Below, one piece after another: positions 24,969 to 33,613 of a stretch of 33,613 bases of DNA. The stretch lies in the NCBI GenBank assembly GCA_025996865.1, contig BNTV01000051.1, forward strand, positions 1 through 33,613, read 5' to 3'. Under the pieces are notes generated by a model. That model did not search any database. It was given only the letters and a program-made list of their open reading frames with translations, and was not told the DNA's origin. The DNA is from Bacteroidia bacterium. GTDB lineage: Bacteria > Bacteroidota > Bacteroidia > Bacteroidales > Azobacteroidaceae. Position numbers and translations under genes: made by a program. Positions within the stretch are counted from its first letter, which is position 1. Each line of letters opens with the position of its first letter.

Positions 24969-27230
24969 ATGAAAAGAAAATATTTTATTATTATTATTTT
25001 CTTAATTATATTGTTCGCGTGCGTACGCGGACGAAAAGAGGAAAAGAAATCTCAGTTGAATCTGGATTTTGAAAAAGTGGAGAACGGAATGCCAAAAGGA
25101 TGGCATGAAATTCAGCAAGATTCAAATTATTCAATATCGTTAGATTCCGTAAATGTTAAATCGGGAAAATATTCAATTACCATAGAATCCAAGAGTGATT
25201 CTGCCTGTTTCCAAACCCTGCTGCTTGAGATTCCCAATTACGATGGGAAACAGATAACCTTATCCGGATACATTAAAACCCAAAATGTTAAAGATGGCTA
25301 TGCCGGACTGGGGATGCGTATTGATGCGCTATACGGCCAAAATGGAATAAATTTCGACAATATGCAGCAGAGGGGTATTACCGGAACAACCGACTGGAAA
25401 GAGTATGAAATTACCTTAGATATGAATCCTGAAAATACTTCCCAAATTGCCTTTGGCGGCTTGTTAGCAGGAAAAGGTAAAATATGGTTGGACAATTTGA
25501 AAATCACCATTGACGGGAAAGATATTAGTAAAGCAAAACTTTACCAACCATTTTCGGAAAATGCAAAAAATGATATTACATTTGATAAAGGTTCAAATAT
25601 TGTTTTCCCTGAATTGAATGAACAAAAAATCAATGATTTGGAATTATTAGGAAAAATGTGGGGCTTTTTGAAGTATCATCACCCTGAAGTTGGAAAAGGA
25701 AAATATAATTGGGATTACGAATTATTCCGCATTCTTCCGGCATTTCTTAACGCGGAAAATATTACGGAAAGAGACAAAACGCTTCTTGACTGGATAAACA
25801 AATACGGCAAAATCCCTGTTTGTACAATCTGCAAGGAAACACCATCGGATGCTTACTTAAAACCCGATTTTTCATGGGTAGAAAAGAGCGATATGAATAG
25901 TGATTTGAAAACGAAAATTCGGAAAATTTACAAAAACAAAAATCAGGGAAAACACTATTATATCAAAATGATGCCTGGCATTGGCAATCCCGATTTTACC
26001 AATGAAAATCCATATTCCAATATCTCTTACCCCGATGCCGGATTCCGGTTATTGGCTCTGTATCGATACTGGAATATGATACAATACTTTTATCCTAATA
26101 AATATCTTACAGATAAAAACTGGAATGAAGTTCTCAAAGAATATATTCCCAAGTTTGTTTTAACAGAAACGAGATTAGATTATGAATTAACTACTGCTCA
26201 ACTTTTAGGAGAAATCTGTGATTCGCATGCCTTTTTAACGGGATTTAACCAGATAGAATCAATGAGAGGAAGCTGGGTAGCTCCGGTTAAAGTTCAGTTT
26301 ATTGAAAATAAATGGGTAGTAACAGATTATTACCTGGATAGTAAATTATCTAAAGCCGAGAAAGAAAATCGGACAGGATTGAAAATAGGTGATATCGTTA
26401 CCCATATTGATAAAGTACCGGTTGAGCTTATAGTTGACAGTATTAAAAAATACTATCCGGCATCAAATGAAGCTGCACAAATGAGAGACATTGCAATGAA
26501 TTTATTACGCTCCAATAAACACACTCTTCCTGTCATCTATATTTCGTCAAACCAAATAATACAAAAAAATATTTCTTTAGAAAGCCCTCAGAGCTTATAT
26601 CAATATATTTCCAAAAAAAATTCCACTAATACTAAAAGTTATCATTTCATCGGTAATAACATTGGATATGTGACATTGAAAACCATAAAAGATGAAGATA
26701 TCCCGAATATAAAAAAAGAATTTATGAATACCAAAGGGATTATCATTGATATTCGTAATTATCCATCTGCGTTTACTCCGTTTACATTGGCTCCCTATTT
26801 TGTTTCAAAACCTGTGCCATTTGTAAAATTCACCATAGGAAATCCAAACAATCCTGGAGAATTTACTTTTGCTTCATCTCTTGAAATACCTGTATCCGAT
26901 GAAACTTATAAGGGAAAATTAGTTGTGATTGTTAATGAAAACACTCAAAGTTCAGCAGAATATCAATCAATGGCATTTAGGACAGGGGATAATACTACGG
27001 TTATCGGCAGCCAAACTGCGGGTGCAGACGGAAATGTTTCAAAAATATTACTTCCCGGAGGATTAAGTACTTTTATTTCAGGTATTGGCGTTTATTATCC
27101 GGATGGCAGGCAAACCCAACGAGTCGGCATTGTTCCGGATATTGTGGTAAAACCTACTATTAAAGGGATTAAAGAAGGAAGAGATGAAGTGTTGGAAAAA
27201 GCGATTGAGATTATTAAAAGTGAAAAGTGA
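24969..27230 (+). CDS. Large S41 (tricorn-core-like) peptidase lipoprotein
   Basis: 753 residues. The signal peptide ends at ILFAC (lipoprotein). Residues ~30-180 form a jelly-roll-like module resembling carbohydrate-binding domains (LDFEKVENGMPKGWHE ... GKIWLDNLKITIDG). A helical linker follows, then a PDZ-like region (about 440-500, TGLKIGDIVTHIDKVPVEL) and the S41 core. Candidate catalytic residues are Ser419-His420 (CDSHAFL) and the nucleophile at Ser661/662 (NTQSSAEY), a Ser-His arrangement like the tricorn core rather than the Ser-Lys dyad of CtpA. No Lys follows at the CtpA position (SQTAGADGN instead). It is thus mechanistically distinct from the S41A protein at 12860. It stands alone; the substrate is unknown. 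Confidence 0.85.
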   Translation: MKRKYFIIIIFLIILFACVRGRKEEKKSQLNLDFEKVENGMPKGWHEIQQDSNYSISLDSVNVKSGKYSITIESKSDSACFQTLLLEIPNYDGKQITLSGYIKTQNVKDGYAGLGMRIDALYGQNGINFDNMQQRGITGTTDWKEYEITLDMNPENTSQIAFGGLLAGKGKIWLDNLKITIDGKDISKAKLYQPFSENAKNDITFDKGSNIVFPELNEQKINDLELLGKMWGFLKYHHPEVGKGKYNWDYELFRILPAFLNAENITERDKTLLDWINKYGKIPVCTICKETPSDAYLKPDFSWVEKSDMNSDLKTKIRKIYKNKNQGKHYYIKMMPGIGNPDFTNENPYSNISYPDAGFRLLALYRYWNMIQYFYPNKYLTDKNWNEVLKEYIPKFVLTETRLDYELTTAQLLGEICDSHAFLTGFNQIESMRGSWVAPVKVQFIENKWVVTDYYLDSKLSKAEKENRTGLKIGDIVTHIDKVPVELIVDSIKKYYPASNEAAQMRDIAMNLLRSNKHTLPVIYISSNQIIQKNISLESPQSLYQYISKKNSTNTKSYHFIGNNIGYVTLKTIKDEDIPNIKKEFMNTKGIIIDIRNYPSAFTPFTLAPYFVSKPVPFVKFTIGNPNNPGEFTFASSLEIPVSDETYKGKLVVIVNENTQSSAEYQSMAFRTGDNTTVIGSQTAGADGNVSKILLPGGLSTFISGIGVYYPDGRQTQRVGIVPDIVVKPTIKGIKEGRDEVLEKAIEIIKSEK

Positions 27231-27681
27231 CGAGTGACAAGTAGTGATATTAGGATATTAAAAACATTTCATCCCAGTCTTGTTGATTATTGTCTAAACA
27301 CGATAAAAGCATAAGCCCTATGCCGGATATTCCCGTTAATTTTACCTGCTTTAATTACACTTTTAACAAGCGGTATGTTCATCATTGGTTCCCCCCGTAA
27401 AAACTGATATACATCAAATGATTCCAAGATTGATTGAATTCGGACAACTGCTTTTTCGACAGGTATTCCATCATTTTTTTTGCGTATTCTACCTATTTAT
27501 GTTGAAAAGATATTTCCAAGATATTATCTGCAAAGAAACGCCATCCTATATAAGCTGTATTTGTACCTCTTCGCAGGTATTTATACATTGTACTGATTTT
27601 TACTTTATATCCAGAAGCATCAATAGCATAACACTTCCGGATATATTAATTAATTATTTATGCGAATTAATGGTTGAATCC
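27231..27681 (-). pseudogene. Intergenic region with possible decayed coding sequence
   Basis: 451 nt without a clear gene. On the minus strand three consecutive short frames read protein-like: 27493-27645 (CYAIDASGYKVKI, YLRRGTNTAYIGWRFFADN), then 27382-27492 (VEYAKKMMEYLSKKQ, ending in a stop), then 27287-27385 (MMNIPLVKSVIKAGK). They could be remains of one gene broken by stops, but I recognise no family. Chance open frames in AT-rich DNA are a real alternative. The stretch at 27231-27260 is a GTGA-rich low-complexity run. Confidence 0.25.
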
Positions 27682-30324
27682 TTACATGATTGTCAATCGG
27701 TATGTTCCGCTTTCTATCACTACCGTTTGACCTTTCTTTTCCATCTTTTTTCCATCCAGTATGTATCCTGTGGATTTTTCGGGCAAAACTACATGGCCGG
27801 TACTTCCCGGCGGTATGGTTACTTCTAATTCCAACGCACCATTTTTCAATGCCCAATCTACGGCTACCTTTCCGTATGGCGTTTCTTTGCTTGTTTTTGC
27901 CCAGGTTAGGCCTGCCGGTATCTGCGGGTCTATCCATATTTTGCGGTATCCCGCCTCATTTTCGTCGGGACGGATGCCGCCCACAGCCTGATAAAACCAT
28001 GAACCGATACCGTTGTAACAGTTGTGAATCCGGCTGCGTTCGCCGTTCCAGTGTTCCCATGTAGAGCTTGCGCCGTTGTCAATCATATAGAGATAACCCG
28101 GGTAATCCCGTTTTTTCAGCATGGAATAAATCCAATCCGGCTGATGATTCTTTACCGCCCACTCCGTAATTACGGGAATACCTGCCAATCCGCAGGCGAT
28201 ATGTCCTGTCCGGTTTTGTTCCGTTTCGGCAAAAAGATTTTCGGTCACTATCGAAAGCAATGAATCCGGCGTTATGCAGGCAAGCATGGGATAAGCAAGG
28301 TCTATCTGCGAACCGGTGGCGTAGATGCCCTTATCTGCCGAATAATATTGCTCCTGTACCCGTTGCCGCCATTGTTGTGCGATTTCTGCATATTTTTTTG
28401 CATCATCTTCTTTTCCAAGCAGTTTAGCGATTTTCTCCATCTTTTCGTAACATACGCAAATAAAACTATTGTTCACCACATCAATGGATTGCGGATTTCT
28501 CTGGTCAACGCCTCCGGGAGAAGCCCAGTCGCCGAGGTACCAGGTGCGGTAATCCGTTTCAGGCCAAGGTTTCAATAGTCCATTGACGGAATATTTGTCC
28601 ACATAACTCAGCCATAACTGCATTTGCGGATAATAACGTTCCAACAGGCGGGTATCGCCGTAATTCACGTAAGTTCGCCACGATGCCGTGATGATGAAGC
28701 CACACCAATAAGGGCCTCCTCCGGCAGGATAGGGGTTGGGTGCGGTGTGCGGCATACCTCCGTCCTCACGGATACAGTCCGCCCAAGCCTGCATCCAGTT
28801 GGCATACATGGGCGACAGGTTGAACATCGTTTGCGCCGTTTCGGTAGAAGCGTTGCCATCGCCGCCATAGCCTAACCGTTCAATGTGTGAACAATCGACT
28901 AAATAACCGCCGAGGCTCAGGTTACGCAAGGCATGACGCACCATATCGTGAATGGCATTCAAATCGGAATCGGAACATTGAAACGAGGACGATTGTCCGT
29001 ATCCGGTCTGTATCAGGCTTCCGGTAATCGCGTCAAGCGCAGGCGGAGCATTCAGATTGGACAGGGTAATGTATTGAAAGGAATGGTAATTGAACTTACT
29101 GCAAAAAGTCTCGTTTTTCTTGCCGGATGCAATATAGATGTCTTCGTGACCCATATTAGCCAGTTCACCGTTTGCACCGAAATGGTCACCGTATTTCAAA
29201 TGAATTATTTGCCCTTTTTGCAGTGGCGGAAATTGAATGGTAGCCCAACCGGTCAGGGTGGTTCCCATATCCACCAGAAATGTGGTATCATTTATTTGTT
29301 TGATATTTTGCGCTTTAATAGTTTCCGTTATCCGGTTAGACTCGCTCATTTGTGGTGAAACGGCATGTGCGGGCGCCTCAATTTTTGCCGCAGGTATCCA
29401 ATGTAACCGGTCTAAGGATTTGGTCGTCATATCGTTGGGAAGCAAAGAGGCATCCACCTTTTCTCCGCCGAAATGATGTGGGCGACCGTTGCCAATCCAC
29501 GAATAGCCGCTTTCAGCCGTTTGCCAATGTTCGTCTGTAAGCACAAGGGAATGCCATTCGCCTTTTTGGTAAGCATCCAAACGCGCCTTTACCAACGGGC
29601 CTTCATATACCACGCCGGGCAATCCGGGTTGGTACCAGCCTTCTCCGAGCCAAATCAGTAAATCGTTGTTGCCTTTGACTAAGTACGACGTCACATCACA
29701 GGTAAGATACAGCGAGCGTTTGTTGAACTGCGACACGGCAGGCGCGAGTACTTGGTCGCCCACTTTCAGACCATTGATATAAACTTCGTGATATCCCAAT
29801 GAATTAACATACAGTAGAGTGCGTCCGTTTCCGTCCCAGTCAAATTGTTTGCGCAAGAACGGACTTTGCGGATTTCCGGCTTCTTTCGGCAAACCAATGT
29901 AACCGGCGGCCTGCAATTCCGCATTCGTCAAACCGGTACCAAAACAGGCGGTGTTACTCCATGATGAAGGTTTGTCGCTATTGTCCCATACGCGGACTTT
30001 CCAGTAAACCAATGTGCGTTTGTCTAACGATTTGCCGGCGTATTTTACCATTACGGAAGCCGGCGAAGAAACTTTGCCGGAATTCCACAAGTCGGCTTTG
30101 TCTTCCTGTAGCAAGGCGAGGTCTGTTGCCGCAAGTACCTGCCATGCGGTCTGTTTATCGCCCTTACCGAATTGATTTTTCCAACTTAAATACGGCAAGT
30201 TGCTGTCAATGCTCAAAGGGTCAATCAGGTTTTCACAACGCAAATCGTAAACAGTCAAATCCGGTTGTGTACAACTCATCAAAAAACAGATTACGGGCAG
30301 TACAGCCCACACAAATACTTTCAT
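27682..30324 (-). CDS. GH78 alpha-L-rhamnosidase, lipoprotein
   Basis: 880 residues. The signal ends at CFLMSC, so the protein is a probable lipoprotein. Domains in order: an N-terminal fibronectin-like part (about 25-130, DPLSIDSNLPYLSWKN ... RTLVYWKVRVWDNSDKPSSWS); a beta-sandwich (about 150-330, YVNSLGYHEVYINGLKVGDQVLAP and WLGEGWYQPG); the (alpha/alpha)6 catalytic domain (about 440-790) with CSHIERLGYGGDG, the GH78 segment holding acidic catalytic residues, and MIDNGASSTWEHWNGERSRIHNC; and a C-terminal beta domain (IDPQIPAGLTWAKTSKETPYGKVAVDW). It removes terminal L-rhamnose from plant or microbial glycans in the periplasm or at the surface. No susCD pair lies nearby, so it is not in an evident utilisation locus within the window. 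Confidence 0.94.
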   Translation of the reverse strand: MKVFVWAVLPVICFLMSCTQPDLTVYDLRCENLIDPLSIDSNLPYLSWKNQFGKGDKQTAWQVLAATDLALLQEDKADLWNSGKVSSPASVMVKYAGKSLDKRTLVYWKVRVWDNSDKPSSWSNTACFGTGLTNAELQAAGYIGLPKEAGNPQSPFLRKQFDWDGNGRTLLYVNSLGYHEVYINGLKVGDQVLAPAVSQFNKRSLYLTCDVTSYLVKGNNDLLIWLGEGWYQPGLPGVVYEGPLVKARLDAYQKGEWHSLVLTDEHWQTAESGYSWIGNGRPHHFGGEKVDASLLPNDMTTKSLDRLHWIPAAKIEAPAHAVSPQMSESNRITETIKAQNIKQINDTTFLVDMGTTLTGWATIQFPPLQKGQIIHLKYGDHFGANGELANMGHEDIYIASGKKNETFCSKFNYHSFQYITLSNLNAPPALDAITGSLIQTGYGQSSSFQCSDSDLNAIHDMVRHALRNLSLGGYLVDCSHIERLGYGGDGNASTETAQTMFNLSPMYANWMQAWADCIREDGGMPHTAPNPYPAGGGPYWCGFIITASWRTYVNYGDTRLLERYYPQMQLWLSYVDKYSVNGLLKPWPETDYRTWYLGDWASPGGVDQRNPQSIDVVNNSFICVCYEKMEKIAKLLGKEDDAKKYAEIAQQWRQRVQEQYYSADKGIYATGSQIDLAYPMLACITPDSLLSIVTENLFAETEQNRTGHIACGLAGIPVITEWAVKNHQPDWIYSMLKKRDYPGYLYMIDNGASSTWEHWNGERSRIHNCYNGIGSWFYQAVGGIRPDENEAGYRKIWIDPQIPAGLTWAKTSKETPYGKVAVDWALKNGALELEVTIPPGSTGHVVLPEKSTGYILDGKKMEKKGQTVVIESGTYRLTIM

Positions 30325-30408
30325 TTTTAATATTTATATTTGTTTACACGCTTATAAGGCTCTTTGATAGTCAACCTTTTGTATGTCTTTGTTTCCATAA
30401 CCAATGAT

Positions 30409-32004
30409 TTAATTTAGCGGCTCTATTCGGCAACTGACATCTTTTCCGTTGAATGCTATTCCTGACAAAATAACTTTTCGGTCAAGAAATTGTTCGTAGT
30501 ACCGTTTCTCGTAAATTTGAGCGATAGCTTGGTCGAGCAGGGTTTCAAGTTTGGTGGTAGCATGATATTTCAATTCTACTACTACAACCATACCTTGTAA
30601 TTTTAATACTGCATCTATGATTCCCCTGTTGGTTGGTTTTTCGCTTTGAATGTCAAAACCCAGCAGCGTCATCCATACTTGAAACATGATGTGGAATCGG
30701 GCTTCGCTTTCGATGTCTTCTTTTTCCTCTTTGTCTTTGTTTCTTGATTTTGCCGGACGTAATTTAGATGGAACGCCTGCAAGCATTATGCGCAAACTGT
30801 TTTGTAAACCGTCGGCATCACATTCGGACATCTGCCGAAGCATATTCCTTACAAGTTCCAACATTTGTGACATTGGATAGTTGGTATATGCGTTTAATAA
30901 ATGCCGCATCAACGATTCTTTGACCTCTAAATTAGGAACTTCTAATGTGTATTCCGGCTCTACGCCGACTCGTTTTTGTCCTGTGATAGTCAAATAACCG
31001 GTTTGAAATAATAAAGGAATATCTTCCAAGTCATCCGGATCGTAACTATTGAAAGCCGATGCCCCAACAATGACGGGTTCTAATACTATTTTGGCAAGCC
31101 CTTGTTTTTTAAGACGATTAATCAAAAAAGTAGGCGTACCTGTTTCAAACCAATAATTGGAAAACTCTTGATTGCGAAAAAATGACAAAGTAGAAAACGG
31201 ATTATAAACCGGCGTTTTCCCATCCCAAGTATAACCATTATACCATTTACGGATATTTTCAAGTAATTCGTCCTTAGTCATATTCAAGCATACTGCCGTG
31301 TCGCTGATATGTTCCGAAAAATCACGTTCTAATTCTTCTTGCGTATAGCCGCAGATGGATGCGAATTGTTTGTTTAGCGTAATATCATCGGGACTGTTTA
31401 ATACCGAAAATATCGACACTTTTGCTGCTTTCGTTACACCGGTCAGAAAAACAAATTTGAGATGGTCGTCAGCTCCTTTCAACACCACGTAAAATGTTTG
31501 AAGAAATTCACGGATACTTGCTGCTTCCGGATGACCCATAGAATCCAATATTGGTTTGTCGTATTCGTCAATAAGCACCACCACTTTTTTACCGGTTTTG
31601 CGGTGTAATAATTCTATCAATTCCGAAAAGCGACTGGAGGCAAATTGACGGGTCAGACTGATACCATTGATAGTGGCAACAGACTGCAAAAAATCCATCA
31701 TATCCGTTTCTATCTCTTCCTTGTTTTTATGTTTAAGATTCGTCCAGTCTATCCGTATTACCGGATATTGCTGTGTCCAATCCCATTTATCGTAGATATA
31801 AAGTCCTTCAAACAGCGATTGGCTGCCTTTGTAAAGTTCTGCCAAGGTGCTTATAAGCAGCGACTTCCCAAAACGGCGCGGGCGAGAAAGAAAAACAATA
31901 TTTGAACTTGTAAGTTGATAAATTTCTCTCGTTTTGTCCACATATAGGAAATCTTCACTGCGCAATTTTTCAAATGATTGTATGCCTATCGGTAAATTCT
32001 TCAT
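30409..32004 (-). CDS. AAA-ATPase-like (PF09820) protein with C-terminal PD-(D/E)XK-like domain
   Basis: 531 residues. The N-terminal signature GIQSFEKLRSEDFLYVDKT leads into Walker A RPRRFGKSLL (Lys47-Ser48) and Walker B KVVVLIDEYDKP (about 137-148), then LTGVTKAAKVSIFSVLN. The C-terminal domain has RGIIDAVLKLQGMVVVVELKY, i.e. D-(n)-ExK as in the PDDEXK_9 family. This pairing is widespread and often multi-copy in Bacteroidota; its biological role is not settled. It is a different family from the DUF4143 ATPases at 2.8-7.7 kb. A minus-strand TATCTTTG lies 27 nt upstream. Confidence 0.93.
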   Translation of the reverse strand: MKNLPIGIQSFEKLRSEDFLYVDKTREIYQLTSSNIVFLSRPRRFGKSLLISTLAELYKGSQSLFEGLYIYDKWDWTQQYPVIRIDWTNLKHKNKEEIETDMMDFLQSVATINGISLTRQFASSRFSELIELLHRKTGKKVVVLIDEYDKPILDSMGHPEAASIREFLQTFYVVLKGADDHLKFVFLTGVTKAAKVSIFSVLNSPDDITLNKQFASICGYTQEELERDFSEHISDTAVCLNMTKDELLENIRKWYNGYTWDGKTPVYNPFSTLSFFRNQEFSNYWFETGTPTFLINRLKKQGLAKIVLEPVIVGASAFNSYDPDDLEDIPLLFQTGYLTITGQKRVGVEPEYTLEVPNLEVKESLMRHLLNAYTNYPMSQMLELVRNMLRQMSECDADGLQNSLRIMLAGVPSKLRPAKSRNKDKEEKEDIESEARFHIMFQVWMTLLGFDIQSEKPTNRGIIDAVLKLQGMVVVVELKYHATTKLETLLDQAIAQIYEKRYYEQFLDRKVILSGIAFNGKDVSCRIEPLN

Positions 32005-32030
32005 GACTCACAATTATTAATTGATGAGCA

Positions 32031-32038
32031 CAAAGATA
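32031..32038 (-). promoter_or_regulatory. -7 element of the PF09820 ATPase gene
   Basis: TATCTTTG on the minus strand, 27 nt before the ATG at 32004. No -33 match at the right spacing. The adjacent AATTGGGAATTGGGAATT run (about 32047-32064) is low-complexity sequence. Confidence 0.4.
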
Positions 32039-32080
32039 AACATAATAATTGGGAATTGGGAATTGTCTGAACCTTGATTT

Positions 32081-32251
32081 TTACAATAGTTCTGTAATTT
32101 CGTATTTGTCTTTGCCAATAAAAATGATGGAAAGGTAGCGAACATCAGTACGTCCTGCAAACAGGTGCGAATCGCGGTATTTCGCCAACTGATCGCGGGC
32201 GTCTAATCTATGAAAGGCGTTGAATTTTCGCGAAAAGCCAATTCCCTGAAT
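32081..32251 (-). pseudogene. C-terminal fragment of an unrecognised protein
   Basis: The minus-strand frame encodes about 55 residues with no start: FSRKFNAFHRLDARDQLAKY, then RDSHLFAGRTDVRYLSIIF, then IGKDKYEITELL and a stop at 32081-32083. Amphipathic spacing and balanced composition make it look like genuine coding sequence, perhaps the end of a nuclease or ATPase accessory domain, but I cannot name the family. Upstream the frame closes at 32252-32254. It lies between the corrinoid genes and the PF09820 ATPase in a region that is otherwise non-coding. Confidence 0.5.
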
Positions 32252-32289
32252 TCAACATTTCGACAATGGATTCATGTCCCTTACATTCC

Positions 32290-32997
32290 TTAATTCACCG
32301 GTTCCGTATGTTTTTTAAACCGATAAACACATTGCGTTGCTTCGCAAATCCGACAGGTATAGGGATTAAACTTTACATTTGCGCCGATACCGACGATGCC
32401 GCTAACCGATTTAACCGGTTGCATCAAAGCGCTTTCCGTCAATTGAATACCCAAAGTGTCCGGCAGGATGGCAAATAGTTTGTGTTGTTCTCCTGTTTGC
32501 CAGCCGCAATAGCCGGGACTGTAGCGGTTGGTGATATTCAAACCTTTCGGTTTCATATCATTGCTCAGTTCCTGTTGGATTTTGTCAATGGCAGCTTCCA
32601 CCACCACTCCGCCCAGAATATCGGCAATAAAGCCCTTCAACGGTTCATTTCCTGCAAGCATCGCCCGCGAATATTGTTCAATACCTACTCCGGCAGTACA
32701 GACAAATGCGGCTATTTGCGAACTGCGTTTCAATTGTTGGAAAATGATTTTTCCAATTTGGAAAGTTGTTTCGCCGACCGTAAGTTTGTAACCGTCTTTG
32801 TCGAAATCAGGATTGTCAAAAATCAAATATCCACCCCGGATGTCATAACAATCGACCGTTTCGTCCATTACTTCCCTGACCATCTCCGTGATGTCGTCCG
32901 GCAAATCACCCTCATACCCCAGCATGGGAGCGGCAGCCTGCGGTTCGACTGCCAACTCCCGGCAGGGAATGTTGAATTGAGTAAATGTACTCATCAT
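32290..32997 (-). CDS. Stand-alone vitamin-B12-dependent methionine synthase activation-domain protein
   Basis: A 235-residue protein resembling the MetH reactivation domain (Met_synt_B12): GYEGDLPDDITEMVREVMDET near the N-terminus, FVCTAGVGIEQYSR and AIDKIQQELS in the middle, and the SAM-site signature NRYSPGYCGW followed by QHKLFAIL. The C-terminus adds a cysteine cluster, CRICEATQC (C-x2-C-x4-C), not part of MetH itself. In MetH this domain binds SAM to remethylate cob(II)alamin. As a separate protein next to a corrinoid-protein gene (5 nt away), it probably reactivates that corrinoid protein in a methyltransferase system. The C-terminal cysteines might bind metal or a cluster. Confidence 0.85.
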   Translation of the reverse strand: MMSTFTQFNIPCRELAVEPQAAAPMLGYEGDLPDDITEMVREVMDETVDCYDIRGGYLIFDNPDFDKDGYKLTVGETTFQIGKIIFQQLKRSSQIAAFVCTAGVGIEQYSRAMLAGNEPLKGFIADILGGVVVEAAIDKIQQELSNDMKPKGLNITNRYSPGYCGWQTGEQHKLFAILPDTLGIQLTESALMQPVKSVSGIVGIGANVKFNPYTCRICEATQCVYRFKKHTEPVN

Positions 32998-33002
32998 TGG
33001 AG

Positions 33003-33593
33003 TTATGCAATTAGTTTATCCAACCAGACAACCAAACCCTGCGGGTCTTTCGTATAAACGTCTGCGTTGATTTGTTTAGCAAAATCGTGATTGATGGGTG
33101 CGCCGCCGATAGCCACTTTGGTCTGCGGGTATTTTTCACGAATGAAATTAATGACAGTCGCCATATTCACCATCGTGGTGGTCAGCAGAGCCGACAGACC
33201 TACAACAGCATCGGGATGATTGTCCAGTTCGGCAACGAATTTTTCCGGTTTCACGTCCACGCCCAAGTCTATCACTTCCCATCCAGCGCCTTCAATCATC
33301 ATGCAGCACAGGTTTTTACCGATGTCGTGCAAGTCGCCGAATACCGTACCCATGATGAATGTGCCTTTACGTTTCACTTCGCCCGACTGGAAAAAGGGTT
33401 TGAGGTGTTGCATGGATGCCGCCATTGCTTTGGCGGAAAGCAACATCTGCGGAACAAATATCTTGTTCTCGCTGAATTTTTGTCCCACTTTTTCCATCGC
33501 CGGAACCAATGCCTTGTTCAACAGGTCGCCGGGAGATACGCCTTCTTCCAAGGCTTGTTTAGTCAGTTCGTCGCTGCCCGGTTGTCCCTTCAT
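33003..33593 (-). CDS. Corrinoid (B12-binding) methyltransferase component, 5' end uncertain
   Basis: 196 residues from the ATG at 33593; the frame is open to the window edge (SPYPPQ before Met), so the true start may lie outside. An N-terminal helical B12-binding cap (about 8-65: TKQALEEGVSPGDLLNKALVPAMEKVG, FVPQMLLSAKAMAASM) precedes the Rossmann B12 domain. That domain has Asp87-x-His89-x-x-Gly92 in GDLHDIGKN, the lower-axial histidine motif, then VGLSALLTTTM and the GGAPI loop. The family (MtbC/MtmC/MttC-like) shuttles methyl groups from methylated substrates. The substrate-specific methyltransferase partner should lie to the right of the window. It is 5 nt from the reactivation-domain gene and clearly in one operon with it. 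Confidence 0.9.
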   Translation of the reverse strand: MKGQPGSDELTKQALEEGVSPGDLLNKALVPAMEKVGQKFSENKIFVPQMLLSAKAMAASMQHLKPFFQSGEVKRKGTFIMGTVFGDLHDIGKNLCCMMIEGAGWEVIDLGVDVKPEKFVAELDNHPDAVVGLSALLTTTMVNMATVINFIREKYPQTKVAIGGAPINHDFAKQINADVYTKDPQGLVVWLDKLIA

Positions 33594-33613
33594 TTGGGGT
33601 GGATAGGGCGATG

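Noticed and set aside
27385..27828. 147-codon plus-strand ORF after the S41 gene
   Set aside because: Cys/Phe/His-rich composition without family features, and its 3' part is antisense to GH78.
1..33613. tRNA or rRNA genes, riboswitches and cas genes
   Set aside because: None could be recognised on either strand; no cobalamin-riboswitch-like element is visible before the corrinoid genes, whose upstream region is outside the window.

Overview
The window looks like a chromosome segment of an AT-rich member of the Bacteroidota, probably of the order Bacteroidales. The reasons are the many -7 elements of the form TAnnTTTG, the near absence of strong Shine-Dalgarno sequences, the Bacteroidota-style lipoproteins and beta-barrel protein, and the families present (GH78 rhamnosidase, S41 proteases, DUF4143 ATPases, PF09820 ATPases). 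No rRNA or tRNA gene was seen.

Layout. (1) Positions 1-2618 hold a CRISPR array that runs off the left edge: 26 repeats, the last one degenerate. An IS200-like/RAYT-type element of about 0.8 kb with 122-bp inverted ends (1722-2510) sits near its trailing end. There are no cas genes in the window. (2) Positions 2619-9251 are accessory DNA: three copies or remnants of DUF4143-type AAA ATPases (one intact), a remnant of a second AAA ATPase family, duplicated upstream regions, a TetR - membrane protein - beta-barrel cluster with two matching operator-like palindromes, and a DinD homologue. (3) Positions 9403-16811 are core chromosome: a GNAT-like gene, parE, coaD and a lipoprotein C-terminal processing protease in one tightly spaced run, then a decayed Gfo/Idh/MocA gene and, converging, comM/yifB. 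(4) Positions 16867-27230 hold a thioredoxin-fold lipoprotein, a hipBA module next to a 50-bp palindrome, a TPR gene overlapping an MltF-like transglycosylase, a two-DTG aspartic-protease-like protein and a large tricorn-type S41 lipoprotein. (5) Positions 27682-33613 hold a GH78 rhamnosidase, a PF09820 ATPase/nuclease-like protein, a gene fragment, and a corrinoid protein with a stand-alone methionine-synthase activation-domain protein.

The most unusual signal is in the CRISPR spacers. Read on the strand opposite to the inferred crRNA, spacer 969-1001 encodes the PurE signature VSIIMGSTSDL and spacer 833-865 encodes an ABC-type Walker A, MGPSGCGKSTI. Both crRNAs would therefore be antisense to bacterial housekeeping-type mRNAs. 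This raises the possibility of self or kin targeting, or of spacer capture from transcripts as in RT-Cas1 type III systems. That interpretation is inference, because the cas locus lies outside the window. Open-frame counting over all spacers does not by itself show a strand bias.
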